A DNA stretch of 64,000 nucleotides from assembly GCF_000719095.1 (NCBI RefSeq), contig NZ_JOEH01000018.1:1-64000 (forward strand), written 5' to 3'. Position 1 is the stretch's first letter; the number at the start of each line of letters is the position of its first letter. This document shows, one piece after another, positions 25,373 through 35,755 of this stretch. The notes beneath the pieces were generated by a model, which was not told the DNA's origin, ran no database searches, and saw only the letters and a list, made by a program, of their open reading frames with translations. This DNA comes from Streptacidiphilus jeojiense (GTDB lineage Bacteria; Actinomycetota; Actinomycetes; Streptomycetales; Streptomycetaceae). Position numbers and translations under genes: made by a program.

Positions 25373-26860
25373 TCAGATGGCTTCCGGGGTGATGGCGACC
25401 GCGTCGGCCAGGCCCTCGGCCCGCGCCTCCGCGAGCTCGTCGCTGTCGCCGGCCTTCAGCGGGTTCAGGCGGATGAACAGGGCCACCACGACCGCGACGG
25501 CGGCGACGACGGCCACCATGGTGAAGAGCACGTTGTAGCCGGTGCGGGTGGTGAACGGCGTGCCGGTCACCAGGTAGTGGGACATCAGCACGGTGCCGAT
25601 GGAGGTGCCGACACCCGAGAAGGCGGTCTGGGTGACCATGTAGACGCCCTGCGCCTCGCTGGTGTTGGAGCCGGGCACGCCCTCGACGATCAGGTTGGGC
25701 AGGGAGCTGAGCAGGAAGCCGGTCGCGATGGTCAGCACGATCTGCGAGATGATCCAGCCCGCGAGCGAGTGCAGCAGCAGGGCCGAAAGGATGGCCGCCG
25801 CGACGGCGAAGGCAGCTCCGATGATGAAGGAGTTACGGGCCCGTCCGCCCCGGGAGATGCGCCCGCTGAGCGACGCGGCCACGAATCCGATGAGGCCGAT
25901 GGCGAAGGAGACGTCGCCGGCGGTTCCGGCGCTGAGACCCAGACCGACCGGGGCCATCTTCGGGGTCTGCATCACGATCTGGCCGACGAAGCCGGAGATG
26001 CCCAGCGTGCCGAAGGAGACCAGCGCGGTGGCGACCAGGGTCAGGCCGAGCTTGCGGTCGAAGAAGAACCGGATGTTGATGAGCGGCTTGTCGACGTTCA
26101 GCTCCCACACGGTCCACAGCACCAGGACCACGATGCCGCCCAGGATGAAGCCGATGGTCTTGCCGCTGGACCAGCCCCAGGTGCTGCTCTCGTTGACGCC
26201 GTACAGGGCGAGGGCCACGCCGGGGGCGAAGAGCAGTCCGCCGAGCCAGTCGATCCGGTCCAGCCCCGACTTCACGACCGGCCGCGGCAGGAAGCACGCG
26301 CCGACCGCGGTGACCGCGGCCAGGACCGCGGCGACCACGAAGATGTAGTGCCAGCCCCAGGAGTCGACGATGTTGCCCGAGATGACGTTGCCCGCGGCCC
26401 CGCCCCACATGGCCGCCCCCGCGACCACCGCCACGCCCACGGGCAGCTTCTTCTTCGGCAGGTTCTCGCGCAGCACCCCGATGCAGAGCGGGACCAGACC
26501 GCCGGCCAGACCCTGGATCGAGCGGCCGATGATGAGCCCGGCGAGGCTGTTGCTGGCCAGGCTGACCACGGATCCGACGATCGAGGCCACCAGCACCACG
26601 ACCAGCACGTTGCGGCGGCCGAAGGCGTCGCCCAGGCGACCGCTGATGGCCGCGGACGCCGCCCCCACCAGGAGGAATCCGGTGAGCACCCAGCCGGCGT
26701 TGCCGGGGGTGGTCTTGAAGTGCTGGATGACCTCCGGCAGCGCCGTGTACATCATCGTGGCTTCGAAGGAGCTGACGATGGCAGCGAGGATCAGGATCCC
26801 GATGATGAACGGGGTGGGGCGCGCAGGCCTGGGCTCTGCTTCTGCGGTGATGGGGGGCAT
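25373..26860 (-). CDS. MFS transporter, DHA2-like (14 membrane segments)
   Basis: 495 aa. About 14 hydrophobic spans. Helix 1 contains the DHA2-type motif IVSSFEATMMYTALPEV, and the loop-2 motif is GRLGDAFGRRNVLV. The motif-C region is GGAAGNVISGNIVDSWGW. These drug:H+ antiporter-like proteins in catabolic clusters often carry the substrate or aromatic acids rather than drugs. The ATG at 26860 has AGAGG 5 nt upstream; an ATG at 26875 is also possible. It is divergent from the aldehyde dehydrogenase, with an IclR-like operator copy 88 bp upstream of the start. Confidence 0.88.
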   Translation of the reverse strand: MPPITAEAEPRPARPTPFIIGILILAAIVSSFEATMMYTALPEVIQHFKTTPGNAGWVLTGFLLVGAASAAISGRLGDAFGRRNVLVVVLVASIVGSVVSLASNSLAGLIIGRSIQGLAGGLVPLCIGVLRENLPKKKLPVGVAVVAGAAMWGGAAGNVISGNIVDSWGWHYIFVVAAVLAAVTAVGACFLPRPVVKSGLDRIDWLGGLLFAPGVALALYGVNESSTWGWSSGKTIGFILGGIVVLVLWTVWELNVDKPLINIRFFFDRKLGLTLVATALVSFGTLGISGFVGQIVMQTPKMAPVGLGLSAGTAGDVSFAIGLIGFVAASLSGRISRGGRARNSFIIGAAFAVAAAILSALLLHSLAGWIISQIVLTIATGFLLSSLPNLIVEGVPGSNTSEAQGVYMVTQTAFSGVGTSIGTVLMSHYLVTGTPFTTRTGYNVLFTMVAVVAAVAVVVALFIRLNPLKAGDSDELAEARAEGLADAVAITPEAI

Positions 26861-26947
26861 CGTTGCCTCTTTCATCCGGGGATCTTGGCGTTAGTCTTTG
26901 GCTGCACGATGCACATACCTGGGTGAGGCTTCCGCGCCTCCCCGGTG

Positions 26948-26962
26948 TTCCGTTCAACGGGA
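26948..26962. promoter_or_regulatory. IclR-like 15-bp operator, copy 2
   Basis: TTCCG-TTCAA-CGGGA, 88 bp upstream of the MFS start. It shares the TYCCR-N5-CGGGM pattern with the copies before iclR, the P450/GntR pair and the hydratase/MFS pair. Confidence 0.55.
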
Positions 26963-27157
26963 CAGCTGATCGCTACAGCGTCCCTGAGTGTGATCCCGCC
27001 GACATGGCGAGTCAAGGGGTCTGCACGCGGTAGTTCCGGGCTCGGCATGGCCCCGTCACCGCCACCCGTCCGACTCGCAATCGGCCGCCGGAGCGGCCCT
27101 GATCTGGTCCTTGACACGCAGGGGAACGTGGGCGAAGCTGACTCAGCTGTATAAAGC

Positions 27158-27181
27158 AACGATCGTTCGGTTAAACGAACG
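27158..27181. promoter_or_regulatory. overlapping palindromes at the ALDH promoter
   Basis: AACGATCGTT (27158-27167) is palindromic, and CGTTCG (27164-27169) pairs with CGAACG (27176-27181). They lie directly downstream of a TATAAA hexamer, where a repressor would block transcription. The arms resemble the TetR site at 21455 and the element at 23061. Confidence 0.5.
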
Positions 27182-27228
27182 CCCGGCCCCCGGCTCATGA
27201 ACAGTGGGGCCCGGATACGGAGGCTCTG

Positions 27229-28761
27229 ATGTCCACCCAAGTCAGCGTTGACGGATCTGCAGGTGCGGCGCCCTCCGCGCGCGAACAGCCGGTACCGCTG
27301 CGACACCCCGACCGCCTCTTCATCGACGGCCGATGGGTGGCGCCGACCACGGCGTCGACCTTCGCGATCATCGATCCGGCGACCGAGGAGCTCTACTACC
27401 GGGCCGCCGAGGCCGGCGCCGAGGACATGTCCCTGGCCGTCGCCGCCGCGCGCCGCGCCTTCGACAGCTCAGGATGGCCGCAGCTGGCACCCGCGGAGCG
27501 GGCGCAGTGGCTGCACCGGATCGCCGACCGCCTGCGCCGCCGGGCCGCCGACGCCAGCCAGCTGTGGACGCGTCAGGTCGGCGTGCTGCACTCCATGTCG
27601 AAGGGCTCCATCGAGCGGATCGGGGCCAGCTACGACTACTACGCCGACCTGGCCGCCGACTTCCCCTTCGAGGTCCGGCACCGGCCCAACCAGGGCCCCT
27701 TCGGGGCCGTGGTCCGCGAGCCGATCGGCGTCGTCGGCGCCATCGTCGCCTGGAACACCCCGATGTCGCTGGCGGCCCACAAGGTCGGCCCCGCCCTGCT
27801 GGCCGGCTGCACCGTCGTCCTCAAGGCGCCCCCGGAGGCACCCGGCGAGGCCTACGTGCTGGCCGAGGTGGCCGAGGAGATCGGCCTGCCGGCCGGCGTC
27901 CTGAACGTGCTCACCGCCGACCGCGAGGTCTCCGAGCTGCTGGTCCGCGACCCGCGGGTGGACAAGATCGCCTTCACCGGCTCCAGCGCCGCCGGCCGCC
28001 GGATCGCCGCCGTCTGCGGCGACCGGATGGCCCGCTTCACCCTGGAGCTGGGCGGCAAGTCCCCGGCCATCGTCCTGGACGACTACGACCTGGAGACCGC
28101 GGCCAGGTCGCTGGCCGCCGCCGAGTGCACCCTCAACGGCCAGGTGTGCTCCTCGCTGACGCGCATCATCGTCAGCCGGCACCGCCACGACGCCTTCGCC
28201 GAGGCCCTCGGGAGCTTCTTCGGCGCGGTCCGCATCGGCGACCCGTTCGACCCCGACGCGCAGCTCGGCCCGCTGGCTATGGAGCGTCAGCGCGACCGCG
28301 TGGAGGGCTTCGTCGCCAAGGGCCTGGCCGAGGGCGCACGCCTGGTCACCGGCGGCGGCCGCCCGGAGGGGTTCGAGCGCGGCTACTACCTGCAGCCGAC
28401 CGTCTTCGCCGGCGTCGACAACGGGTCGACCATCGCCCAGGAGGAGATCTTCGGCCCGGTCCTCAGCGTCATCCCCGCCGACGACGAGGAGCACGCGATC
28501 CAGCTGGCCAACGAGACCCCCTACGGCCTCAACGCCAGCGTCTTCACCGACGACGCCGACCGCGCCCTCCGGGTCGCCCGCCGGCTGCGCGCAGGCACGG
28601 TGGGCCACAACGGCTACCGGACCGACCCCGCGATGGGCTTCGGCGGCTTCAAGCAGTCCGGCATCGGGCGCGAGGGCGGCCGCGACGGCCTGCTCCCCTA
28701 CCTGGAGTCCAAGACCCTGATCCTGGACGGCCTGCCGACCGGGTACGACCCGCTCGACTGA
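27229..28761 (+). CDS. NAD(P)-dependent aldehyde dehydrogenase
   Basis: 510 aa ALDH superfamily enzyme. Cofactor region GVVGAIVAWNTPMSLAAHKVGPAL, FTGSSAAGRRIA, the general-base Glu in LELGGKSPAIV, and the nucleophile Cys in NGQVCSSLTRI. The C-terminal GGFKQSGIGREGG is standard. ATG has GGAGG. The gene is followed by a mycofactocin-type SDR, so an alcohol to aldehyde to acid sequence in one operon is plausible. The family is certain; the substrate is inferred only as some aldehyde from alcohol oxidation. Confidence 0.93.
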   Translation: MSTQVSVDGSAGAAPSAREQPVPLRHPDRLFIDGRWVAPTTASTFAIIDPATEELYYRAAEAGAEDMSLAVAAARRAFDSSGWPQLAPAERAQWLHRIADRLRRRAADASQLWTRQVGVLHSMSKGSIERIGASYDYYADLAADFPFEVRHRPNQGPFGAVVREPIGVVGAIVAWNTPMSLAAHKVGPALLAGCTVVLKAPPEAPGEAYVLAEVAEEIGLPAGVLNVLTADREVSELLVRDPRVDKIAFTGSSAAGRRIAAVCGDRMARFTLELGGKSPAIVLDDYDLETAARSLAAAECTLNGQVCSSLTRIIVSRHRHDAFAEALGSFFGAVRIGDPFDPDAQLGPLAMERQRDRVEGFVAKGLAEGARLVTGGGRPEGFERGYYLQPTVFAGVDNGSTIAQEEIFGPVLSVIPADDEEHAIQLANETPYGLNASVFTDDADRALRVARRLRAGTVGHNGYRTDPAMGFGGFKQSGIGREGGRDGLLPYLESKTLILDGLPTGYDPLD

Positions 28762-28823
28762 CGCCCCCCGCTCCCCGCTCCACCCGCAGACCCACCTTCC
28801 ACCGATCACACCAGGAGAGACTC

Positions 28824-29681
28824 ATGTCGGGACGCGTCGAGGGCAAGGTCGCCCTCATCACGGGTGCCGCCCGCGGACAGGGCCGCAGCCACGCCGTTCG
28901 GCTGGCCGAGGAGGGCGCGGACATCATCGCCGTGGACATCCTCGAGGACATCGACACCGCGCCCTACGCGATGGCCACCAAGGAGGACCTGGACGAGACG
29001 GTCCGTCAGGTCCAGGCCCTGGGCCGGCGCATCGTCGCCCGGCAGGCCGACGTGCGGGTGCTCTCGCAGCTGCAGGCCGCCGTGGACCAGGGCGTCGCCG
29101 AGCTGGGCAAGCTGGACGTGGTGGTCGCCCAGGCGGGCATCCTGACCATGGGCACCGACACCCCGCAGGCCTTCTTCGACGTCGTGCAGGTCAACCTGGT
29201 CGGCGTGGTCAACACGGTCACCGCCGCCGCGCAGTACCTGGAGTCCGGCGCTTCGGTGATCCTCACCGGCTCCACCGCGGCCCTGCTGGTCGGCTCCGTC
29301 GACATCACCGGCGCCGGCGGCCTGGGCTACGCCCACGCCAAGCGGCACGTGGCCCGGCTGGGGCACGACCTGGCGCGCATCTACGCCGACCAGCAGATCC
29401 GGGTCAACGTGATCCACCCGACCAACGTGGACACGGCCATGATGGACAACGACTTCATGTACCACGCCTTCCGGCCGGACCTGGAGAACCCGACCCGCGA
29501 GGACATGATCCCCTCGCTGGCCACCAAGTCCCCGATGGGCGTCCCCTGGCTGACGCCGCGGGAGATCTCGGCGGCCGTCCTGTACTTCGCCTCGGACGAG
29601 TCCCGCTGGGTCACCGGGCAGCAGCTCAAGCTCGACGGAGGCCAGCTGCTCCCCATCTCCAGCTCCGGTGCGCCCGCGTAG
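28824..29681 (+). CDS. mycofactocin-type SDR oxidoreductase
   Basis: 285 aa. The opening GKVALITGAARGQGRSHAVRLAEEG and the insertion DTAPYAMATKEDLDETVRQV followed by RRIVARQADVR are hallmarks of the mycofactocin-system SDR subfamily, whose NAD stays bound and is re-oxidised by the redox cofactor mycofactocin. The catalytic Tyr/Lys are in YAHAK; the usual NNAG reads AQAG. It follows the ALDH by 62 bp with AGGAG before the ATG. No mycofactocin biosynthesis genes are in this window, so they must lie elsewhere if the assignment is right. Confidence 0.88.
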   Translation: MSGRVEGKVALITGAARGQGRSHAVRLAEEGADIIAVDILEDIDTAPYAMATKEDLDETVRQVQALGRRIVARQADVRVLSQLQAAVDQGVAELGKLDVVVAQAGILTMGTDTPQAFFDVVQVNLVGVVNTVTAAAQYLESGASVILTGSTAALLVGSVDITGAGGLGYAHAKRHVARLGHDLARIYADQQIRVNVIHPTNVDTAMMDNDFMYHAFRPDLENPTREDMIPSLATKSPMGVPWLTPREISAAVLYFASDESRWVTGQQLKLDGGQLLPISSSGAPA

Positions 29682-29710
29682 GAGCCGCACCCGAGAACCC
29701 CAGGTCGGCG

Positions 29711-29830
29711 GTGGCCGCCGTGCGCAGAGGCGCGCGGCGGCCACTGCTTGTTCGTCCCGTTCCCCGTCTGCGGGGAACGACAGAACCGGTCGGCGCCGCA
29801 CCCGTTGGTCCGGGTGCGGCGCCGACCGGT
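29711..29830. terminator. cluster of three stem-loops between convergent operons
   Basis: Stem 1 pairs 29711-29720 with 29735-29744; stem 2 pairs GTTCCCC (29759-29765) with GGGGAAC (29772-29778); stem 3 pairs 29785-29803 with 29812-29830 perfectly over 19 bp. They lie between the convergent SDR and pntB genes and probably terminate both. Confidence 0.75.
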
Positions 29831-29870
29831 CGTTGCCCTGGCGTTCGTTGCTCTGGCGGTCGTTGCCTGG
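29829..29870. repeat. three degenerate 15-bp tandem repeats
   Basis: GTCGTTGCCCTGGCG (29829-29843), TTCGTTGCTCTGGCG (29844-29858) and a shortened GTCGTTGCCTGG (29859-29870). No function is apparent; they overlap the foot of the last terminator stem. Confidence 0.7.
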
Positions 29871-29879
29871 GGAGAGCCG

Positions 29880-31319
<1,440 letters not shown>

Positions 31320-31320
31320 G

Positions 31321-32877
31321 TCAGTTCTCCTTGCTGAACATGGCGAGCATCCGGCGGGTCACCGCGAAGCCACCGAAGACGTTGATGGACGCGAGCAGCG
31401 TGGCGATCCCGGCCAGCACCTGGATCACGTGCTCGCCCGGTCCGATCTGCACCAGCGCGCCGACCACGATGACCCCGGAGATGGCGTTGGTGACGCTCAT
31501 CAGGGGCGTGTGCAGCGCGTGGTGGACCTTGCCGATGACGTAGTAGCCGATCACCACGGCCAGCGTGAGCACGGTGAAGTCCTGCGGGATCGGCGCCGGG
31601 GCGAGCGCGATCACCAGCCACAGCAGGGCGATCGCGGTCAGCACCAGGGCGACCCGCCCGGCGGCCGACAGCGGCTTGCGCTGCGGCTTCGCCGGTGCCT
31701 GCACCTGCTCGGCCGGCGCCGCGGCGGGGGCCGCGCTGACCTGGACCGGCGGTGGCGGCCAGAGCTTCTCGCCGCGTCCGGTCCCGGTGGCGCGCACCAC
31801 GGTGATGCCGCGCTGGACGGCGTCGTCGAGGTCCAGCACGACCTGGCCGTCCTTGCCCGGGGTGAGCAGCTTGAGCAGGTTGACCAGGTTGGTGCCGTAC
31901 AACTGGCTGGCCTGGGTGGGCAGTCGGCCGGCCAGGTCGGTGTAGCCGAGGACGGTCACGCCGTTGTCGGTGACCACCTTCTGGCCGGCGACGCTGTCCT
32001 CGACGTTGCCGCCCTGGGCGGCGGCCATGTCGACGATCACCGAGCCGGCCTTCATCGAGGCCACGTCGGCCGCGGTGATCAGCCTGGGGGCAGGGCGGCC
32101 GGGGATCAGCGCGGTGGTGATGATGATGTCGACGTCGGCGGCCTGGTCGGAGTAGAGCTTGGCGGCGGCCTCGTTGTAGCGCTCCGAGGTGGCCTTGGCG
32201 TAGCCGTCGCCGGACTGCTGGGCCTGCTCCTCGACGACGACCGGCAGGTACTGCCCGCCCAGCGACTTCACCTGGTCGGCGACCTCGGGGCGCGGGTCGG
32301 TGGCGCGCACGATCGCGCCCAGGCTGGAGGCGGCGCCGATGGCGGCCAGGCCGGCCACGCCGGTCCCGGCGACCAGCACCTTGGCCGGGGGCACCTTGCC
32401 CGCGGCGGTCACCTGGCCGGTGAAGAAGCGGCCGAACTCGTGGGCGGCCTCGACCACGGCGCGGTAGCCGGCGATGTTGGCCATGCTGGAGAGCACGTCC
32501 AGGGACTGGGCCCGGCTGATGCGCGGGACGGCGTCCATGGCCAGCACGGTGATGTCGCGTTCGGCGAGGGCGTCCACCAGCTCGGGGTTGAGCGCCGGGG
32601 CCAGCGTGGAGACCAGGTAGGCGCCGTCCTTGGGACGGGCGACGTCCTCGGTCGTGGGGCCGTTGACGCGCAGCACGACGTCGGCGCCCCAGGCGTCGTC
32701 GGCGGTGCCGACGGTGGCCCCGGCCTCCTTGTAGCTGGTGTCGGTGAAGGCGGAGAGCTCACCGGCTCCGGCCTCGACCACCAGGTCGTAGCCGAGGGCG
32801 ATGAGCTGCCTGACGGTCGCGGGGGTCGCGGCCACGCGGGTCTCACCGGCCGGCTCGCGGGTCACTCCTATGAGCAT
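31321..32877 (-). CDS. pntA: NAD(P) transhydrogenase subunit alpha (fused alpha1-alpha2)
   Basis: 518 aa. The N-terminal NAD(H)-binding domain I is like alanine dehydrogenase ([53 protein letters not shown]). A proline/alanine linker ([12 protein letters not shown]) leads to a membrane part with three or four helices. Many actinobacteria split alpha into two genes; here it is one polypeptide, as in E. coli. ATG at 32877 has AAGGAG; the longer frame lacks a ribosome site. It is cotranscribed with pntB. Confidence 0.95.
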   Translation of the reverse strand: MLIGVTREPAGETRVAATPATVRQLIALGYDLVVEAGAGELSAFTDTSYKEAGATVGTADDAWGADVVLRVNGPTTEDVARPKDGAYLVSTLAPALNPELVDALAERDITVLAMDAVPRISRAQSLDVLSSMANIAGYRAVVEAAHEFGRFFTGQVTAAGKVPPAKVLVAGTGVAGLAAIGAASSLGAIVRATDPRPEVADQVKSLGGQYLPVVVEEQAQQSGDGYAKATSERYNEAAAKLYSDQAADVDIIITTALIPGRPAPRLITAADVASMKAGSVIVDMAAAQGGNVEDSVAGQKVVTDNGVTVLGYTDLAGRLPTQASQLYGTNLVNLLKLLTPGKDGQVVLDLDDAVQRGITVVRATGTGRGEKLWPPPPVQVSAAPAAAPAEQVQAPAKPQRKPLSAAGRVALVLTAIALLWLVIALAPAPIPQDFTVLTLAVVIGYYVIGKVHHALHTPLMSVTNAISGVIVVGALVQIGPGEHVIQVLAGIATLLASINVFGGFAVTRRMLAMFSKEN

Positions 32878-32930
32878 GGAAGGACTCCTTCTGGACATGG
32901 AGCACTGTGCGCAGATGGGGACATGGCAAA

Positions 32931-32970
32931 GGTCTGGCGCCGGCCCGGTGTCCCGGTCCGGTGCCAGACC
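32931..32970 (-). terminator. stem-loop after the cyclase gene
   Basis: GGTCTGGCGC at 32931-32940 pairs with GTGCCAGACC at 32961-32970 (one mismatch), with CCGG repeats in the inner stem. It lies between the cyclase-family gene and pntA on the same strand. Confidence 0.65.
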
Positions 32971-32994
32971 TCCTTCGGCGCGAACAGTAGCGGA

Positions 32995-33981
32995 TCAGTA
33001 GAGCAGCAGCGGGTTGATGATCACACCGGTCGACCGGTGGATCGCGGTGGGTGCGGCGACGAGCAGGCCGGTCGAGGCGCCGGCCTCCTTCAGCGCGGCG
33101 ACGGCCGGACCCAGCAGGCAGTTGTCGACCAGGCAGAGTCCGATCGAGTAGATCAGGCCGTGGACCTCCAGCTTTCCGCCGGGGTTGTTGCGCGCGTCGT
33201 GGAAGTCCCAGGCCACCAGGCCGGGGTCCTGGGCGGCGATCCACTTGGCGCCGTCCTCGCCGATGCCGGGGCGGCGCACGGCGGCGGCGCCGCTGGGGTA
33301 GACGTTCCCGGCGGCCTCGTAGCGGTCGCGGCCCTGGTAGACGATCAGCGCGTCGCCGGGCTCCAGGGTGACGCCGGTGGCCGCGAGGGCCTTGTCCAGC
33401 TCGGCGGCGGTGACCGGCTGCTCGGCGACGATCCAGTCCACGCCGCGGGCCGCCGCGACGTCCAGCAGCACGCCGCGGGTGGCGATGCCGTGCTGGGCCC
33501 AGTTGACCATGGTGTCCTCGTCGGTCTGCGAGGCGTCGGCGGCGATGGGGCCGTGCCAGCCGGCGTCCGCGCCGATGTGCGAGAGACCGTCGAGGTGGGT
33601 GTTGTGCACACCGTGCGGGTCGTAGCTGATGACCTCGCCGCCGTGGGCGCTGCGGCCGTGGATGCCGACGTGCACATTGAGTTCGACGCCGCCGTGGCCG
33701 TCGGGCAGTCCGGCCGCGCCCAGGCGCTGCCAGTCGCGCTTCTCGGCCTCGGCCAGCGCGCGGCCGGCGGCCAGGCGGTGCGGACGGGTCTCGACCTCGC
33801 GTTCGAGCGAGACGGCCCTGCCGAGCTTCACCTGGGCGACGCCGCGCAGCCGGGCGGCCTCGTCGATGAGCGCCACCGAGCCGCGGCACTGCTCGCCGTC
33901 GGTGTGGCGGGCGGCGGCGTGCGCGTCGGCGATCGCGCGCTCCCAGGGGGCCAGCGGATCGGGACCGAGGTCGTCAGTCAT
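32995..33981 (-). CDS. cyclase-family hydrolase (kynurenine formamidase-like fold)
   Basis: 328 aa, Pfam cyclase family. The metal site motif NTHLDGLSHIG matches HxGTHxDxPxH with Asn in place of the first Gly. Further conserved parts are GVLLDVAAARG and GDALIVYQGRDRY, with the closing VDNCLLGP. Members hydrolyse cyclic or linear amides, lactones or thioesters in aromatic and alicyclic catabolism. A lactone made by the BVMO would be a reasonable substrate, but this is inference. The ATG has GGAG. It diverges from the P450 operon. Confidence 0.82.
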   Translation of the reverse strand: MTDDLGPDPLAPWERAIADAHAAARHTDGEQCRGSVALIDEAARLRGVAQVKLGRAVSLEREVETRPHRLAAGRALAEAEKRDWQRLGAAGLPDGHGGVELNVHVGIHGRSAHGGEVISYDPHGVHNTHLDGLSHIGADAGWHGPIAADASQTDEDTMVNWAQHGIATRGVLLDVAAARGVDWIVAEQPVTAAELDKALAATGVTLEPGDALIVYQGRDRYEAAGNVYPSGAAAVRRPGIGEDGAKWIAAQDPGLVAWDFHDARNNPGGKLEVHGLIYSIGLCLVDNCLLGPAVAALKEAGASTGLLVAAPTAIHRSTGVIINPLLLY

Positions 33982-34006
33982 CTGTTACTCCATGTCGTGT
34001 ATTACG

Positions 34007-34039
34007 TAGAACAGAACATCGATACGCTACAACGGAACA
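34007..34039. promoter_or_regulatory. direct repeat upstream of the cyclase gene
   Basis: TAGAACAGAACA at 34007-34018 and TACAACGGAACA at 34028-34039 are direct repeats with two differences, 21 bp apart (two helical turns). The second copy contains AACGGAAC, the half-site of the palindrome at 21455. A shared TetR site is possible. Confidence 0.4.
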
Positions 34040-34253
34040 CGGTCGGGATTCTGCCCCCGGATTCGAGCGGCTGTCAATGGTTCGGGGCTCCGCGCTGAAG
34101 CGGTGAAATCCGACGTCGCTCCTTGACATGGGATCCGTGGTCGGACCATCCTATGGCCATCGCATAACAGTACGTGCGTTCCGTACAGCGAAACACAGCG
34201 CATCGGCTCGGAAGACGCGGAGCCGCAGGCACGCCGCAAGGAAAGGGGTACGG

Positions 34254-35546
34254 ATGAGCACCGTGAAGATCGACCCGACGGAGATCGACTACTTCACCGA
34301 CGCCGCAGTGGCGGCTGACTCAGTGCCTTACTTCGACCACATGCTCGCCGACCACCCGGTCTGGCGCGAGGAGAAGTACGGAGTCGTCATCGTCACCGGG
34401 TACGAGGAGGCCCTCCAGGTCTACCACCACCCCGAGGTCTACTCCTCGATCAACCGGACCGGCGGGCCCGTCCTGGACCTCCCCTTCGAACTGGTCGGCG
34501 AGGACCTCACCGACCTCCTCGAACAGCACCGCGCGCACTTCCCGCAGAACGACCAGATGGTCACCTTCGACCCGCCGATGCACACCGACCACCGCGCCCT
34601 GCTGATGGGACTGATCACCCCCAAGCGGCTGAAGGAGAACGAGGAGTTCCTCAAGCGCACCGCCGACCGCTTCCTGGACGAGCTGCTGCCCCAGGGGCAC
34701 TGCGAGTTCATCTGGGACTACAGCAAGCGCTACGCGGTCCTGGCCGTCGCCGACCTGCTCGGGGTCCCCGAATCGGACCACCCGATGCTGATCGAACTCC
34801 TCGCCACCCGGCAGGGCCCGATCCTGGGCAACCTCAACCTCCAGGTGGCCCACCACAACAGCCTCGAACGGCTCTACGACTACTTCATCGAGAAGATCGA
34901 AGAGCGGCGGGAGAACCCGACCGGCGACATCCTCACCGGAATGTCCCTGGCCACCTTCCCGGACGGCACCCTCCCCGAGCCGATCGACGTCGCCCGGATC
35001 GCCTCCAACCTCTTCGCCGCCGGCAACGAGACCACCGTCCAGCTGCTCGGCGTCGCCCTGGCCCGGATCGCCGGGGACCAGGAACTGCAGGACCTGCTGC
35101 GCCGCGAGCCGGCGCTGGTCCCCAAGTTCATCGAGGAGGCGCTGCGGATCGAGGCGCCGATCAAGGGCTCCTTCCGGCTCACCAAGGTGGCCACCAGCAT
35201 CGGCGGCCTGGACCTGGAGCCGGGAACCGTCGTGCTGCTGCTGCACGGTGCGGCCGGCCGCGACCCGCGGATCTTCGACAACCCGGCCGAGTTCGACGTC
35301 AAGCGGGCCAACGCCCGCCAGCACCTCGCCTTCGGCCGCGGCATCCACACCTGCCCCGGTGCCCCGCTGGCCCGCGCCGAGGCGGTCTTCTCCATCCAGC
35401 GCCTGCTCGAACGCACCGAGCGGATCTCCATCTCGGAGCAGCACCACGGCCCGGCGGAGGACCGCCGCTGGGACCTGATGGCCAGCTACAAGTTCCGCGG
35501 CCACAACCACCTGTACCTCGACTACACGGAGCGGGAGGCCCAGTGA
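34254..35546 (+). CDS. cytochrome P450
   Basis: 430 aa bacterial class I P450. Heme-binding loop FGRGIHTCPG, I-helix oxygen site AAGNETT, K-helix ExxR in EEALRIEAP, and the N-terminal FDPPMHTDHRALL. It needs ferredoxin and reductase, and its own ferredoxin follows with overlapping TGATG stop/start; the FprA-like enzyme at 21.6 kb could complete the chain. It leads an operon with ferredoxin, DUF35, thiolase and CoA transferase, all typical of side-chain or ring CoA catabolism. The substrate is unknown. Confidence 0.95.
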   Translation: MSTVKIDPTEIDYFTDAAVAADSVPYFDHMLADHPVWREEKYGVVIVTGYEEALQVYHHPEVYSSINRTGGPVLDLPFELVGEDLTDLLEQHRAHFPQNDQMVTFDPPMHTDHRALLMGLITPKRLKENEEFLKRTADRFLDELLPQGHCEFIWDYSKRYAVLAVADLLGVPESDHPMLIELLATRQGPILGNLNLQVAHHNSLERLYDYFIEKIEERRENPTGDILTGMSLATFPDGTLPEPIDVARIASNLFAAGNETTVQLLGVALARIAGDQELQDLLRREPALVPKFIEEALRIEAPIKGSFRLTKVATSIGGLDLEPGTVVLLLHGAAGRDPRIFDNPAEFDVKRANARQHLAFGRGIHTCPGAPLARAEAVFSIQRLLERTERISISEQHHGPAEDRRWDLMASYKFRGHNHLYLDYTEREAQ

Positions 35547-35755
35547 TGGCCGGTGAACTCACCGTGGACCGCGACCGCTGCATGGGGTCCGGGCAGTGCA
35601 CCTTCTACGCACCCAACACCTTCGACCTCGACGACCTGAGCATCGCGGTCGTCATCGACCAGCACGGCGACGGCGAGGACGAGATCAAGATGGCGATCGA
35701 CGTCTGCCCCACCCGGTCCATCGCCCGCAGCGGCGCCAACGGAGGACAGGCATGA
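35546..35755 (+). CDS. 3Fe-4S-type ferredoxin
   Basis: 69 aa. Cluster ligands are the two Cys of CMGSGQC and the Cys of DVCPTRS. The second Cys of a 4Fe-4S motif is replaced by Ser, giving the 3Fe-4S type that partners actinobacterial P450s. The ATG at 35546 overlaps the P450 stop; a GTG sits one codon before. Its own stop overlaps the next start as ATGA. It should shuttle electrons from an NADPH-ferredoxin reductase to the adjacent P450. Confidence 0.93.
   Translation: MAGELTVDRDRCMGSGQCTFYAPNTFDLDDLSIAVVIDQHGDGEDEIKMAIDVCPTRSIARSGANGGQA

Larger units (their letters stand above)
26861..27228. other. 368-bp divergent promoter region
   Basis: No gene is visible. The region separates the MFS gene from the aldehyde dehydrogenase operon and holds the operator copy at 26948-26962, a TATAAA hexamer at 27150-27155 that could be a -10, and a palindrome at 27158-27181 just after it. 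It is less GC-rich near 27140-27180 than the flanks. Confidence 0.6.

Noticed and set aside
27111..27155. TTGACA at 27111 with TATAAA at 27150 as a sigma-70 promoter
   Set aside because: The spacing is 33 bp, far from the usual 17. Only the TATAAA hexamer is kept, as a possible -10.
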